Assembly (NCBI GenBank): GCA_959347315.1
Contig: OY365806.1
Span: 26,001,516 to 26,065,515 of the forward strand
Reading direction: 5' to 3'
DNA: 64,000 bases
Source of the DNA: Bimastos eiseni
Lineage: Eukaryota > Annelida > Clitellata > Crassiclitellata > Lumbricidae
Below are positions 39,181 through 51,192 of the stretch, one piece after another (the first letter of the stretch is position 1; every line of letters begins with the position of its first letter). The notes beneath the pieces are model-generated. The model was not told the DNA's origin, did no database searches, and worked only from the letters and a program-made list of their open reading frames with translations. The translations under genes were made by a program, and so were the position numbers.

Positions 39181-42100
39181 TGTAAGCACTCTCGAACGGC
39201 ACCCAGACCTGTGAGCATTTCTCACGATCGGTCTTTCCTCTGTCAGCCTGTTGACTCCTACGATCAGGGCACGGTCCGTCTTGCGATCGACGGCAGAGGG
39301 GCCCACCCCACCAGATCAGCGAAAAGCAGCACCGGCCTGACCGCGAGAGCGGCTGTCACTAGAGGTCGTATTTATATGGCAACACTCAACGATCCCTGGA
39401 GCGGTACGAGAACCACTCTACGTATGAAGCAGTACGAACCACTGCTCCACATATATAGCGATGCACCGCATGTCAGGCTATACTCAAGCCAATTCATGCG
39501 TCTGCAAGCTATGCACTCAATTAAAAACCGCCGATCGGTCTTCCTTCCTATGCGCAACACTGTAAAAAAATAGACGTAAAATAACACTATGGCGAGCCGA
39601 TTATTTAAATAAATCATTCATTCAAGCCTTGTGGCCTGTCCGCCACACTTAGGCCTATATTGAACCAGTCAAATAGCCAACTGTAGCTACATGGGCCTAA
39701 CAAAAGAGAAAGTATTAAAGAAATTCTATTCAGTCTATGATCTTCACACGAAAAACTCAAGACAGCTGTAACCTGAGTGATGTGCAGAATTAATATATTC
39801 ATTTTACATAACCCCTTTCACACTCGCCGTGCTTAGCCTACTGGTTAAGGTGTTTATTCGATTCAGCAACTCTTGGAAAGCTGATTAGAAACCCTGCCAC
39901 CTCTACTATCTTAATAATCTCGATAATCTTGCTCCATAACAGTATATTGACGTAGGAACTTGCTACGTAAATGGGCAAGTTATCTCTCACCCCCTCAGGG
40001 TCGAAATCATTTGGCCAAGCATTGGGATCAAGAGATCAGACACTAGAACTACACAGAGTTTTCTCCAAATCTGCCAACAGTCTTTTTGTCATGCCGCCTA
40101 CCAAGGCTTGGTAAAACTGGCCTCGATAAAGTTCCCTCTTTCCCACTGCAAGTAGCAAACGATACACCTTTTAAAGCTCTTGCATCTGCAGCCTGACCAG
40201 CTTCAGCATAGTACTGTCCACTCAGTCATTTCTAACTGTATAATGACTTCGATTCGCCTTGTCAGGACTCAGAAGTAGATGATCAACAGGAAGAGTGATA
40301 TAAACTATCTGCAATGCTAAGGACAAATCGGCCAACTCTTCCAGGGCATCATACACGAGTCCAAAATTCTTTGTGAAAACAGCTGGGGTTAGTCAGTTTC
40401 ATGACCGTTCCCCCAACAATTTCTGCAGCTCTGAATCAGCTCTCCTACTCGCTGATCAATTGCTGAAATAATTGTGCAAACACACTAGCATTGCCGAACA
40501 TCTCCAACCAAGACCAAGAGCTTACATTTGCACCACACATTCACCATCTCCTGTGTCACTGTGTGATTCACGCTAAAAGTTGCGTCAGCTCCGCACTGTT
40601 ACTCGCTCGATAACTCCAGACGCCACGGCTACACTTGTCCACTCCTTCATCAAATTACTGTTGCTCACTCTATGTAGGCCTCCAAATTGGGCGGTTGCGG
40701 TGCCTGGACCGAGTCCTGCGTTTTGCTGCACGTCTTGTCGGTCGCATTTCGAAATGTATCCACATCACCGGTTAGATGCTGGATGCGCTCCCCTAGCCAC
40801 TCCTCCAGCAGCGATTCTCGTACCCCATCATCGCTCTGGTCTGGTAGTCCTTGCCTCCTTGCCAGGTCTCGTCTACGCCGATCTTCGCAAACTCTGACAC
40901 ACATCTTTTAGTGCATCGGGTTGGGCTAATTACCGCCCTGCAATTTCAATCAATAACTTCAGATAGCAAAATACGTAGATATGTCACACAGTACAACTTA
41001 AAAATAATCCCAAATGTGTGAAATTACAGGATCATCTGCGTACGTGACATAATTCTACAATTAAATAGGCAACAAACAATGAATCCAGGAAACTGCAGGA
41101 TAGGATTTACATAGACCCCATTGTTCTAGCTACACAATAATTGTGGGCCTATACACTGTGACTCATAATTATTTAGTATTTAATTCTGCATTTCATTTGT
41201 CATTTTTGAAGCTTCCCACGAGCTCAGATATACATAATCGAAGAAACAAGTATTGAGATTAAGCGACAGAGAATGCTGAAGTTCAAATGTATTGGACAGG
41301 CGAGAACGCGCCCCTCAATCGGTAGGTGGCGTAGTAAGTGTTTCAAATTAAAAATAATAATTGGTATTATTATGGTGGCCTATTTATGAATTTTTAACGT
41401 GTTAATTTGTTGAATAAACGAAACTGCATCCCTTTCTGTGCGATGATTGATGTGAAACTAATCTTAATTAAATCTAAAATTGCACGCTCTTTTGATAGGT
41501 ATCGCGCACACGAATCGCTAGGTGGCATCGTACATGTGCTTATTGAATTTACAATGATTGCTATTATTATTTGAGCTTATTTACCATTTAACACTGCTAT
41601 TTAGTGAGTAAATAAAACTACTTTCCTTTAAGTCCAATAATTGATTGCCAAAAGTAAGGCACAGCTGACAGTTGATTATTGTAATTATACTCTTAGACAC
41701 CTTTATTTAAAGAGGTGTTGATAGGATACTATATAAATTGTGGGACGCGTGTACGATATATTTGAGAGTGGACGGGTTGGTAGTACACATGCTGAGGATA
41801 GGCCCTATGGTCCAGTAAGTGCACTTGCATTTGAGGAGGAATGTGTAGCGGTTCCCCGGCTCCCAACTTTTGCAAAGCTTCCGTTTTGACGTTTCAATTT
41901 CTTGTTGAAGAAATCTTCGATTTTTCTGTCCAACAGTAATCATTGATGGACATAGATAGCGCTGCTGAAATTAATAATGGAGGAACTTTATTCTGTAGAG
42001 GTATTGCATGGGTTACAATAAAGTGCCTGTTTTGTCCTTTCTCAAGACGAATTTCTTTTATATGGAAGCGATTGGTGTGCTGAGAGAGACGCTAAATAAA

Positions 42101-43239
42101 CAAAAATATTTAAATACAATACAATGCAATATGTGATGACTACCGTACCTGACTTCAAGGAGAGTAGGCCAACACTTCGGCCACTGCTCCTCAACTTCCA
42201 CGCCCTTCCCTTTCACCATCTATTATCCTCTGCCTCTACCTCGTCCCCTCCTCTTTCTTTCTGTTCTCATGGATCTGCTCCTTCCACTGTCTATTACTCT
42301 CCATTGTATTCTCATTCAATTCCCATGCTAATCCCCTCATCTTTCCCTCCTCCCCTTCACAACCCCTTAATTTTCCTCCACCTCCTTGTCATTCATTCCT
42401 CACCTGCCCATACTCTCCGATTTCAACACTTCGTCCCATTTCCATGCTCCTCGCTTATTACTCCCATCCTCATTAGCCTTTCCCTCAGTTCTAATCCTCG
42501 CCCATCTTCCGTTCTCAACTACTCATCATCATCCTCTGCCCTCCCCATTATTATAGTGACCTGTTAACACACCCGGTTTAAGGCCTTATAGGCCTACATG
42601 TCGTTAGCGTAAAGCTGCTTACAAGCGGACAGCAAACACTGTAATAAGTAATTATAAATAAGACTCATAAGAGTCATGACTTAGTTGTCGTTACAGAACG
42701 AACGTTCCGAAGAAGAGTTTTATTGGAACATATGCGTTCCGAGGGTTCCCATTGCATTGTGAGCAGTGGGAACGCAGACGCAGGATTTCGAGAGCAGTGG
42801 GAACGCGTACCCACTTTAAACCCTGCATATTGTATGATATCTTTGTTAAATCGGCATGTCACGCATCAATGCATTGTACGACTAACCATGCTAGCGTATG
42901 GCAAAACTAGACATAAATCATAGTAAAATTACATAATGTGATAAAAAAATAATATTAAAAAAACCTTTATTGTTTGACTCACATTGAGACATAAAAACTG
43001 TTAATGAGATGGCGGGGCTTGCATTCTGGTCAGTGGTACAGTAGTATAAGTGAATACGTGGGCTGATGTTGGTTAGACACAAACTTAGGTCATTATTTAC
43101 ACAGAACCTAGTCCTATAATTAGTTAGTCTTGAGTGGAATCATAGCTGAACAGCCGGTCTCACAGATGTATACGTGGTTTAAAATGAGAGTTAATTCAAG
43201 CTAGTGACGACGGGCTGCAACGATAAGCTAAACAGCAGT
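39181..43239. other. No confident gene; repeats and low-complexity tracts
   Basis: A minus-strand frame at 40665-40904 (79 codons, polar, with EESLLEEW-like helix-forming sequence) has balanced codon use and an AG just before its ATG. It could be an exon but matches nothing I know. Two diverged ~195 bp copies sharing AGGTGGC..GT and TATTATTAT lie at about 41312 and 41508. The stretch 42176-42560 is pyrimidine-rich. GAGCAGTGGGAACGC occurs twice near 42760-42810. Confidence 0.4.
42176..42560. repeat. Pyrimidine-rich low-complexity tract
   Basis: Nearly continuous C/T-rich sequence (CTCCTC, CCTTCC, TTCCCTC words). The open frame across it encodes only Ser/Pro/Leu-rich low complexity and is not a credible gene. 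Confidence 0.7.
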
Positions 43240-43254
43240 GAACCAATGGATCAC

Positions 43255-43830
43255 CCTGCAGTGGGACCACCTGCGACGATAGAAGCAGGTGATCGAAAAC
43301 CCGGATCGATGGCGCCGATCATGCCTGGTGAACAAAAAGGTCGAGTACCGCATTGATTATGACGTCATTGACGTCCCATCTCGGGGAGTTGAAGGCTTTG
43401 GTGAAGTCTATCTTCACCAACAGCTGGGTGCATGGAGAAGGCAAACCGTCGTACAGCGTGGACTGCAGCTCCGCAGCGGTCTGGTACCTTAATTAATCCT
43501 CAGCTACAACAGTGTGAAGTGGGATGCGAACCTCGATATAGCGCATCGCTTTTAGCAGCCAGTCTTTGCTGCACGTACATAACCTACGGCTATAGGTGTT
43601 GGTCCCCGAGGCCGTGCTGAGCGCAGTTATTTTGCCCCCGAAGAGGATCGGCATGACCTCCAAAGGGCGTCCTCTGTGGAACAGAAGGGTCGTGCAGTCG
43701 CTCGGCAAGCGGCTGTCCTCAGGTCGCCTAACCCGACCAGGTCCAACGGGTGGCGGCCTAAAATCGTCAGGGCTCAATCGATCCAGATGGGAATGTGCGG
43801 ACTGAGACAAGCACCTCGGCTGTTAACACC
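43255..43830 (-). pseudogene. Degenerate reverse-transcriptase relic
   Basis: Minus-strand frames carry, in order, a FGGKITALS segment, a RPIAVG-like segment in another frame (TPIAVGYV), then LVKIDFTKAFNSPRWD, matching the RT fingers/palm motif with the first catalytic Asp, and finally QGDP. Stops and frameshifts occur throughout. The order and wording fit a LINE-type RT with GG.RPIAVG and KIDF.NAFNS.RRD blocks; clade not assigned. No YxDD box is visible. Confidence 0.6.
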
Positions 43831-46689
43831 CTCCACGCCCCGGGCGCGGACGGGACCGGTTCGGTCAGGTAGGCTCCCGAGGTCCTACGGGTAGCATTAG
43901 ATGAATACGGTCGCCCTGATGTTGCCGCCTTCCAGCTTTGCCTACACTTCTGACAGCAGCACCTCCTCACGATTTCGATCAACCGACCTTCGTATCCGGT
44001 ACATCACCGAGCGGGTCCAGCAGCCCAAAGATTACGATCACTATGTGTTCATGCCATATAGTTCATCCTCTGTATACGCAACCTCTTCGACTCTTGACAA
44101 CCTGTTCAGTTGCAGACCCATCCAAGCTTTGAATTTTATGGACAATATAAAAATCTTTGAGAGCGTTGTTACGAGTCATCTGCAAACCCCTCTAAAATTG
44201 GCTATCTGTCTGTCTGTCTCTCTGTCCGCCCGTTCATCTGCAGGACTCTGCAGTCTGTCCGTTCGCCTTCGTCTGACATAACAACGCAACTATGCCATAC
44301 GCTGGCAATGCCAGAGGCGTACCATAGATCTCCATTAGATCAGAGATTAGTCGCAATCTCTACGTTCGTCTTTAAGCCAATGGGCAGTAGGATTATGTTC
44401 GTGTTCTCCAATTGGTGACCTGTTAACGGTTGATTTATACGGAAACGACCGTCAACGCGTTTTCAACAGTTCTACAAATCTACACTCGGTTCCACCATCT
44501 ATAGCGAGCGATATAGGGTCGACGACGTTATCAACGGTCAATACAATTATATAACATGACTTGGTGGTTGACGACAGCTCGAAGCACATATTTCGATCAG
44601 TGGTCAAACATAAAACAGTCGTCGCTATATTAGCAGCCTTTTGTATAGCTCGTAAACCAGAAATCTGGAAGAGTCGCTGTGTAATCATTTAAAAAGATGC
44701 GCACAAAATATATACCTGCTTGATGCTGATGGTGATGACGACGGTGATGATGACGCTGACTACTATGGTGATAATGGTGGTGGTGGTGGTGGTGGTGGTG
44801 GTGGTGGTAGGCGGGAGGTGAGGGCGATGATGATGATGTCGCAGCTTGGTGCAGCTCCTTTGTGAGGTACCTAAAACCGCATTTAAAGTACATCACAGAA
44901 GTGCTGCACCAATGGCAGATGATAATTAACTAGATGAAGATAATGATGCTGAAAAAGTGCCATAGACTATACAGCATGCAAATATAGTTGACTGCTCCAG
45001 AAGGATGGTCGATACTGCGATACATGAGTAGACGCGGTATGGGGTGGAGAACGGCAGCGTGACAAATGCATATAATGGGTAGATCCAAAAATAATTGTCA
45101 CTGTTAGGAGACCGATAAAAACTGCTGTTTAACTCCATGTGTTTCATCGCTAACGTCTTGGTCGCTAACTTTTCTGCCTGACTGTTACTAACAGTGGCGA
45201 AGCAACAATCGCCAATTGTTTTAAGCGTAGAGAAGATCAGCAGGCTTATGTGCACATATTAGCCTATGGATTAGAAAATTTTAATCTGTTAGGCCCTATT
45301 TGTGTACATTGTTCAACTGCTGTTCTAGCCCCAAATGAATTATTCTCATATGCTTACATTGGCTAGATCCAACCCATCTCTTAAGCAAGCACTCTGTCTA
45401 AAATTTAAGCACAATCAACGGAAAGAAAAACTGTACCAATGTTTAAAGACACCCGTTCATAGAAGAACTTTAATTACTAACCATAATAGGTCTGATTCTA
45501 TTGTTAAAGTTTCTGCTTTGTTATGAACTTATGACCTGGGTTTTAGGAAATGGTGAGGCATTGCTAACGCAGCAACAGAGCTGTACTGCGGCCCAGCGCG
45601 TCATTGGTGGCGCATGGTGGAATGCTCTTCAGTATGAAGGGTAGCTGCGAAATAAGCGTGTTTGTACCCGACGAATCAGTAGTCGTGAAACAACAGAGGC
45701 AACTCCACCACCGGTGAGTGGCGACACCACCACATTGAAAAACTGCATGTTACTCCCACTGACGGAGTTGTGGTATTGTGAGATCAGGTCGCCAACTCGC
45801 CATCACAAACAACCTGTCCCCCACTGGCCATTTATAACCTCGGAAGAGGAGCATGTGTAGGAGCAGGAAAACTCTGATGTTAAGCCGCTACCTCACCTAT
45901 GATTACAGTAGCAGAGCCAGTCTCTAACCTGTAAACAAGAGGAGGGACAGTCGAATGGGTGAAGGTATAGGCCAGCCATAAACAAACAAGACGACATAAA
46001 TGAAATGCTCAGACAGGACAGACAAACTCTGAATACGGGGATCCAGGCTTAAGACCCAGAGCGTGTGTAGCGATCATGGTCTCTGGTAACCATGGATCAA
46101 AAGTTGATAGAAACTCCTCTGCGGACGTCCGTGCGACTGAAAAACACGTCGGACTAGCTAATTTTGTCTAATGAACCCGATATTGCTGGAAACGTTGGGG
46201 TTATGGAACTCGTTTCTACATAGGCCTGTTACTAAAATGAAACAGGGCGAAATTAATAAAAAAAATTACACTGCAGGTAAGTATATCTATAGACGATTGT
46301 AAATGGACTACAGTCACTACACAGCCATTTCAAAATCAAGTTAGAAGTTTCTGCACCCGGTGTCGTTTGCCATTATTCTGATTGTCGTAAGTGCTCCAGA
46401 CACCATGGTGAGCAGGGAAAGTCAGAACATAGCATTCGATCTATTCTCGATATCCCACTCTGAATTTGTCTCGATTTGAGGGAGAATGTACGGGTACGGA
46501 GTGGCGAAATTCAGTAATTGTGGGCTCAGGGAGGATTTGCACATTGATTGGAAATTTCCAGAGGCATCGTTTACGTTCTGCAAATATTGTCTGGGTGTTG
46601 CAGACACTAGATTGCGAGCATTACATGCGTATACATGTATACGTTGTATCCAGTGCTTAAAGTGTAAAAAAAGAAGTGCCTGGACGCTA
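43831..46689. other. No gene recognised
   Basis: Contains the GGT/GAT microsatellite near 44.8 kb and otherwise unassigned sequence. The plus-strand frame at 43901-44281 and the minus-strand frame at 44926-45255 show no motif and are probably chance. Confidence 0.4.
44774..44812. repeat. (GGT)n microsatellite
   Basis: About twelve GGT/TGG triplets within a wider GATGGTGATGAC-rich tract (44730-44840). Confidence 0.9.
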
Positions 46690-47190
46690 GGGGAGCCGTC
46701 ACGCAATTTTTGACGATTTTTGACCTCTCCCTCTTCGTTACAAGTCGTCACAAATGCCACGACCCCCTCAAATATGACGTCACGTCACAAGGTCCTGACC
46801 CCCAAAATTGAAACCAGATGTCCAGAATGTAATGCAAATTTTCTTATAATTATCAAAACATTTTTTTGTAACTACAAAATATTTCAAATTATAATAGTAG
46901 AACGAAGAAAAACGGAGAAATTCAGTACATTCAGTTCTTTGATGATTACGATCTTATGCATTCCTCAAGATGAAAGAGTATTAGAATCATAATTAGTGCT
47001 GTTTAATTGTGGTAGCAACTACTCTAATTTAGTGGAACTTGTTTAAATGAGTGTAAGCTTTTAATAAAATTACGTATTTTGATGTGATGATGTGACGTCA
47101 CATTTCGTCAACTCCTCTCCCCTTGTCACACATCGCCACAAATTTGTGACCTCTCCCCATAGGCGCGTGACGTCATTTATGGACGGTCCC
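46690..47190. mobile_element. MITE-like element related to 2716-3555
   Basis: Ends are imperfect inverted repeats GGGGAGCCGTC and GACGGTCCC, flanked by TA on both sides (CTA before, TAG after). It shares ATGTGACGTCACAT-type palindromes, CTCTCCCC/TTGTGAC blocks and the GACGTCATTTATGGACGG terminus with the element at 2716-3555. No coding capacity. Confidence 0.65.
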
Positions 47191-47995
47191 TAGTGTCAAA
47201 AAGTTAAGAACTAAAGATTGCAAGGGCGGAGCACCATACACATTAAGTCGACGACAAAAATTAATGGTTCGTGCACTATGGTTCGCTTTGCTCGTTAAAA
47301 TAGAAGTTGGATTGGTGATATTAATGATGCTGGAATAGAAGTTGGATGGCTGAAGTAAATTCTTCCAAAAAAGATGCTATTTAGATGAACATAATGCCTA
47401 CTGAAACAAAAGTTGGATCAATGAAAAGAATATTTACCTAAATAGAAGTTAAACTGACAAAAATGGTTATTGCTGAACCAGAATCTGGATTTGCAGTCGC
47501 TATTATTATCAATCCAACTTCTATTTAGCCAAATACAATGGGCGAAAATAGAGTTTTTTGTCATTCGTTAGGTTTTTTGTCCATCGACCATTATTTAGTC
47601 GTCAATTATTTGCTGGTGAAATATTTGTTGTAATGTAAAGCGTAGGCCTACAGAGAATTTCCTTCCTTTGTGAAATTGTCAACAAGAGGCCGGCGCACCG
47701 GCCCCTTTTTTAAAATTGTAAAAATGAAGTTTCTAAACGCGCGAAGCGCGAAATTTTTTTCCTCCTCTTTTTCCTCTTGACAATAATGTACGCATCATAG
47801 AGGAATTGCAATGTTGCAAGGACGTTCATGGACGGCGTCCAGGCTATGCTGGCCAAATCAGTGGCAGGACGGCGTCCAGCCTCGAAAATAAGTGCCTGGA
47901 CGCCGTCCATGACCGTCCAGGCACACTTTAAGCTTTGGTTGTATCGAGGTCTTAATAGCGTGAACTGTGAACTCTTGAGACCCGAGTACTATTTC
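47191..47995. other. Short repeats flanking the Polinton
   Basis: The word AATAGAAGTTGGAT occurs at 47298 and 47332, in weaker forms near 47404 and 47440, and inverted at 47510-47526, bounding a ~230 bp MITE-like segment. A GGCCGG..CCGGCC hairpin sits near 47690. ATGGACGGCGTCCAGGC at 47828 is repeated inverted about 60 bp later. No gene. Confidence 0.5.
47990..47995. repeat. Polinton target-site duplication, left (TATTTC)
   Basis: TATTTC directly precedes the AGT terminus and is repeated at 61016-61021. Six bases is the usual Polinton target-duplication length. Confidence 0.93.
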
Positions 47996-48270
47996 AGTAG
48001 TAGGAAAGTGAGCTACCTGGGACAATTGACCAATATTATGGTCAATTCACCCACCTAATAGGTTACAAAACCCATTATTAACCTATAATTAGGTTACAAA
48101 ATCACCAAAAATCACAACAACTCACATCATGGTTCTAATACCAACCAAATAGGGCACCATAAAATTGAAAAATGAGTCACAATTCATGCACAAACTAAAG
48201 CCCCTGGTCAAAACGTCCGCCAGTAGGTCAAAAGTCACGGGAATTGCTAATAGTTTCGATGATGTGTCAT
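47996..48270 (+). repeat. Polinton left terminal inverted repeat
   Basis: Matches the complement of 60741-61015 with about 16-18 differences counted by eye (roughly 94% identity). It contains a hairpin AATTGACCA-ATATTA-TGGTCAATT (48024-48047) and two direct AGGTTACAAAA words. AGT terminus. Confidence 0.95.
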
Positions 48271-48309
48271 TGCTCAACAAACAAAAAAACCCATTCTTTC
48301 ATATATAAA

Positions 48310-50120
48310 ATGAATGAAAATATTTTTCCTTTTTCACTTAAAGGAATGCCAACACAGTATAAAATGGAATACACAAAAAAGACTGTTATTGAACTAAGAA
48401 ATATTGTGAAACAGAAAGACATGGTTGGTTATACGAGACTGCGTAAAGCGGATTTATTTAGTAAAATTGAATCTCACGGGGCTCAAACACTCATCCCCTC
48501 ATAGTTTGTTCCAATCGCATCCAATGCTAGTTTGATGGACGCACCCGTTCCCGACATTAGAGTTCCAACACTCGTTCCCATGCCAGCTACGACAGCACGA
48601 AAAATATTCGTTAAGACTAAGTCTGCTATTAATACATTCGCAAAGTGGATTGAAGGGTACATACCTGAAGAGCCAAGGAGAAAGGTGAACGAGAATGTAG
48701 AAGCACTGAAAGCTAAAGTTAAATCTATATTCGGTAAAATTCTTACGAAAACAAGCGAAATAAAAGAGACGGCCACAGCCATCAAGGGCTTCACGAAACA
48801 ATACACGGTCGAAGGAGCCACATCTTTTCTTGAAACCGTTCGAGCACAGGCGGTAGACTTGTTGACTAAAAATCGACAGACTAAGGTTAATTTCATCCTT
48901 ACCTGCACAATGGAGCGTATTGATATGAAATCCGGGCAAGTAGATACCGAGGATTTTCCGTTTCGTTCAAAGGCTGCGGTGGTTCTAGACTCCACCGATA
49001 CGAGCGAAATTTTCAACAATGCGAAAGATAAAATCCTAGAGTCTATGGCAGCCTTCCAGATGCGAGGTAGTAACTGGAGACTTAGAGTGCTTCAAACATT
49101 AAAAATCAACACGGTTGCTTATAAACCGCTGAAGGGTAGTTCTTACATTCCATTACCGAAATGTCTAGCGAGTAAAAAGGCTACTGTTAACATGAAGAAC
49201 GAAGACGAAGAATGTTTCAAGTGGTGTGTAACGAGAGCTTTAAACCCCGTTGAGCAACATCCGGAAAGAATTACGAAAGAATTAACCAAGACGTCTTAGG
49301 AACTTGATTGGTCCAGCATTGAATTCCCAGTCGCAGCTGATGCTAATGTGATAAGTAACTTTGAAAGAAATAATAATATTAACGAAGAAGGCTTCAAATG
49401 GTGTGTAACGAGAGCCTTAAACCCTGCTGACGAACATTCGGAAAGAATAACGAAAGAATTAATAAAACAATCTGAGGAACTTGATTGGTCCAGCATTGAA
49501 TTCCCAGTCGCAGCGGATACTAACGTGATAAGTAAGTTTGAGAGAAATAATAATATTAGTATTAATATTTTTGGTCATGAGAAAGATGTTTACCTATTCC
49601 CACTATATTTATCGAAGCTATATTTATAAGAGCAATATCAGTGTAGACCTATTACTCATTTCTGACGAACAAAAGAAGCACAGAAAACTCATGCAATTCG
49701 ATGCATTTTTGTAAAAGATGTTTGGTAGGACATAGAAATACAGAGTCATTAAATAATCATACCGAGTACTGTTCCCAACACGCTGCTCAAAAGATAGAAT
49801 TTCCAGAACCAGGAACTATGTTGAGTTTCAAAAATTATTATCGAAAGATGAGAGTTCCCTTTGTCGTGTTCGCTGATTTTGAATCTTTCGTAAAACCTAT
49901 AGACACCTGTCAACCAGATCCCAACACGTCTTACACCAACAGATATCAAAAACACGTTCCAAGTTCTTTCTGCTATTATATAAAATGTTTTGACGATGAC
50001 CTATATTCACTGGCTCCTGTGACGTTCACAGCAAAGAGCGAAGACGATGATGTAGCTCAGATATTCGTAGACAGTCTTATAGAGAACATAAAAGATATCT
50101 ATGATCGATTTAAATCATTA
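48310..50120 (+). pseudogene. polB: Protein-primed DNA polymerase B, N-terminal remnant
   Basis: Starts at ATG 48310, preceded by TATATAAA. A SAP-like helix pair (YTKKTVIELRNIVKQKD) is followed by a long basic region and a CFKWCVTRALNP module, then a zinc-finger-like CKRC..H..YC stretch and MRVPFVVFADFESF, which holds the Exo I DxE of family-B polymerases. Polinton polB replicates the element by protein priming. Here the frame is broken by TAG at 48502 and 49297, by a 177 bp in-frame tandem duplication of the FKWCVTRALNP module (units from 49207 and 49384), and by frameshifts near 49620 and 49700. The gene ends abruptly at about 50114 in the inverted copy of another segment, so Exo II/III, the palm and the catalytic YxDT-type box are missing. 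Confidence 0.85.
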
Positions 50121-50133
50121 TCCAATTCACAAA

Positions 50134-50529
50134 ATGGGGTGGACAAAACCCAAAATTTAAAAATCTACGAGAGCCCAACCGAGATCCGTCACTTGGAAGG
50201 CGTGTGAAGGTATGTGGGATGTCAAGTATAGACCGCAAAGACAAATGGGTGGTTTAAGATGGGAGTTTTTTGCTCAAGAAGCGATAACTATTCATTTTCA
50301 TGAGACCGTTGTTTTACCGTTAGGCTTAGGTGTCCGAATGACGAAAGGATAGTGTAAAGTTTCGCTCCATCCGGAATTGATAGAAGCGGGTTGCCGCCTG
50401 CAAAGCGATACCGTTACAGGAGTCATGGAAGAAATTTTACTCGATATAAAGAATTTTAGAGATCTTGGAACTGTCACCATAAACGAAGGAGATTCGTTAT
50501 GTTATGTCGATTACCGCGTCAACGAATAA
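50134..50529 (+). pseudogene. Dead second copy of the candidate minor capsid gene
   Basis: Inverted duplicate of the gene at 56745-57164. It begins at the internal MGWTKPK methionine and meets TAA within nine codons, then a TAG at about 50349-50351. The first eight codons of the parent gene are absent because the duplication junction falls there. Confidence 0.82.
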
Positions 50530-50570
50530 AACTTGAATTCCATTTTAAGAATGTTCTTCGATATTATAAA

Positions 50571-51110
50571 ATGGAATAGAATAAAGCAGACACTTATCGC
50601 CTTCAGAAAATATCTGAAATTCAACCGGAAATCTTACGAGAACGTGAAAAGAGAGAAATAATTTGTAAAAAATATCAAAAGAGTGTTAAAGTAGTCGAAG
50701 CGTTTGGAGGTTTGTTAACCCTTACACATTCAGGACTCGCCGCATTAGGCGTAACTTTTCTAAGTACCATCGTAGCCGCACCAGCCACGACAACTGTGGT
50801 ATCGTTCTGCAGGAGCCGGAGATTTGTGTTTGATATCTGCCCAAGTCCGCCGACTTCTATCGTTGCGGCAAGAAAAACATGCACAGATCAAGCCTATAGC
50901 CGACGGGAAACTCAATTGTTTCAAAAGCCTTAGATGATAATAATGTCTCTGACTCTGAATATTCTGTTATTCTAAGTGAATTCGAGAAATTTAACGAGAT
51001 GAAGGAAGAAGTTAGAAGTAAAACCAAAACCTGCATGAAGTAGGTGAAGCGACAAAACAATCGTTCCTTAGGTAAAATGAATTGAATACAAGTGAAAGTA
51101 AATTTACGTG
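50571..51110 (+). pseudogene. Dead second copy of the coiled-coil/membrane gene
   Basis: Duplicate of 56214-56703. ATG 50571 follows ATTATAAA, but codon 3 is TAG, as in the other copy. A frame then shows RLQKISEIQPEILRERE and a hydrophobic GLAALGVTFLSTIV segment before breaking. The shared codon-3 stop either predates the duplication or means the start is elsewhere. Confidence 0.7.
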
Positions 51111-51192
51111 TTATGTCTTACGTTTAAATATTATGTTTTTACGTTTAAATATTATGTTTTTTAGTTTAAATATTATGTTCCCAAACTAAAAA

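Noticed and set aside
41707..41943. Minus-strand frame beginning MITVGQKNRRFLQQEIETSK
   Set aside because: Looks protein-like at its start but has no recognisable domain or clear splice donor.
42124..42567. 147-codon Ser/Pro/Leu-rich frame
   Set aside because: Low-complexity pyrimidine tract.
48483..49019. Minus-strand frames opposite polB
   Set aside because: Antisense shadows; the plus-strand frame carries the SAP-like and FKWCVTRALNP modules.
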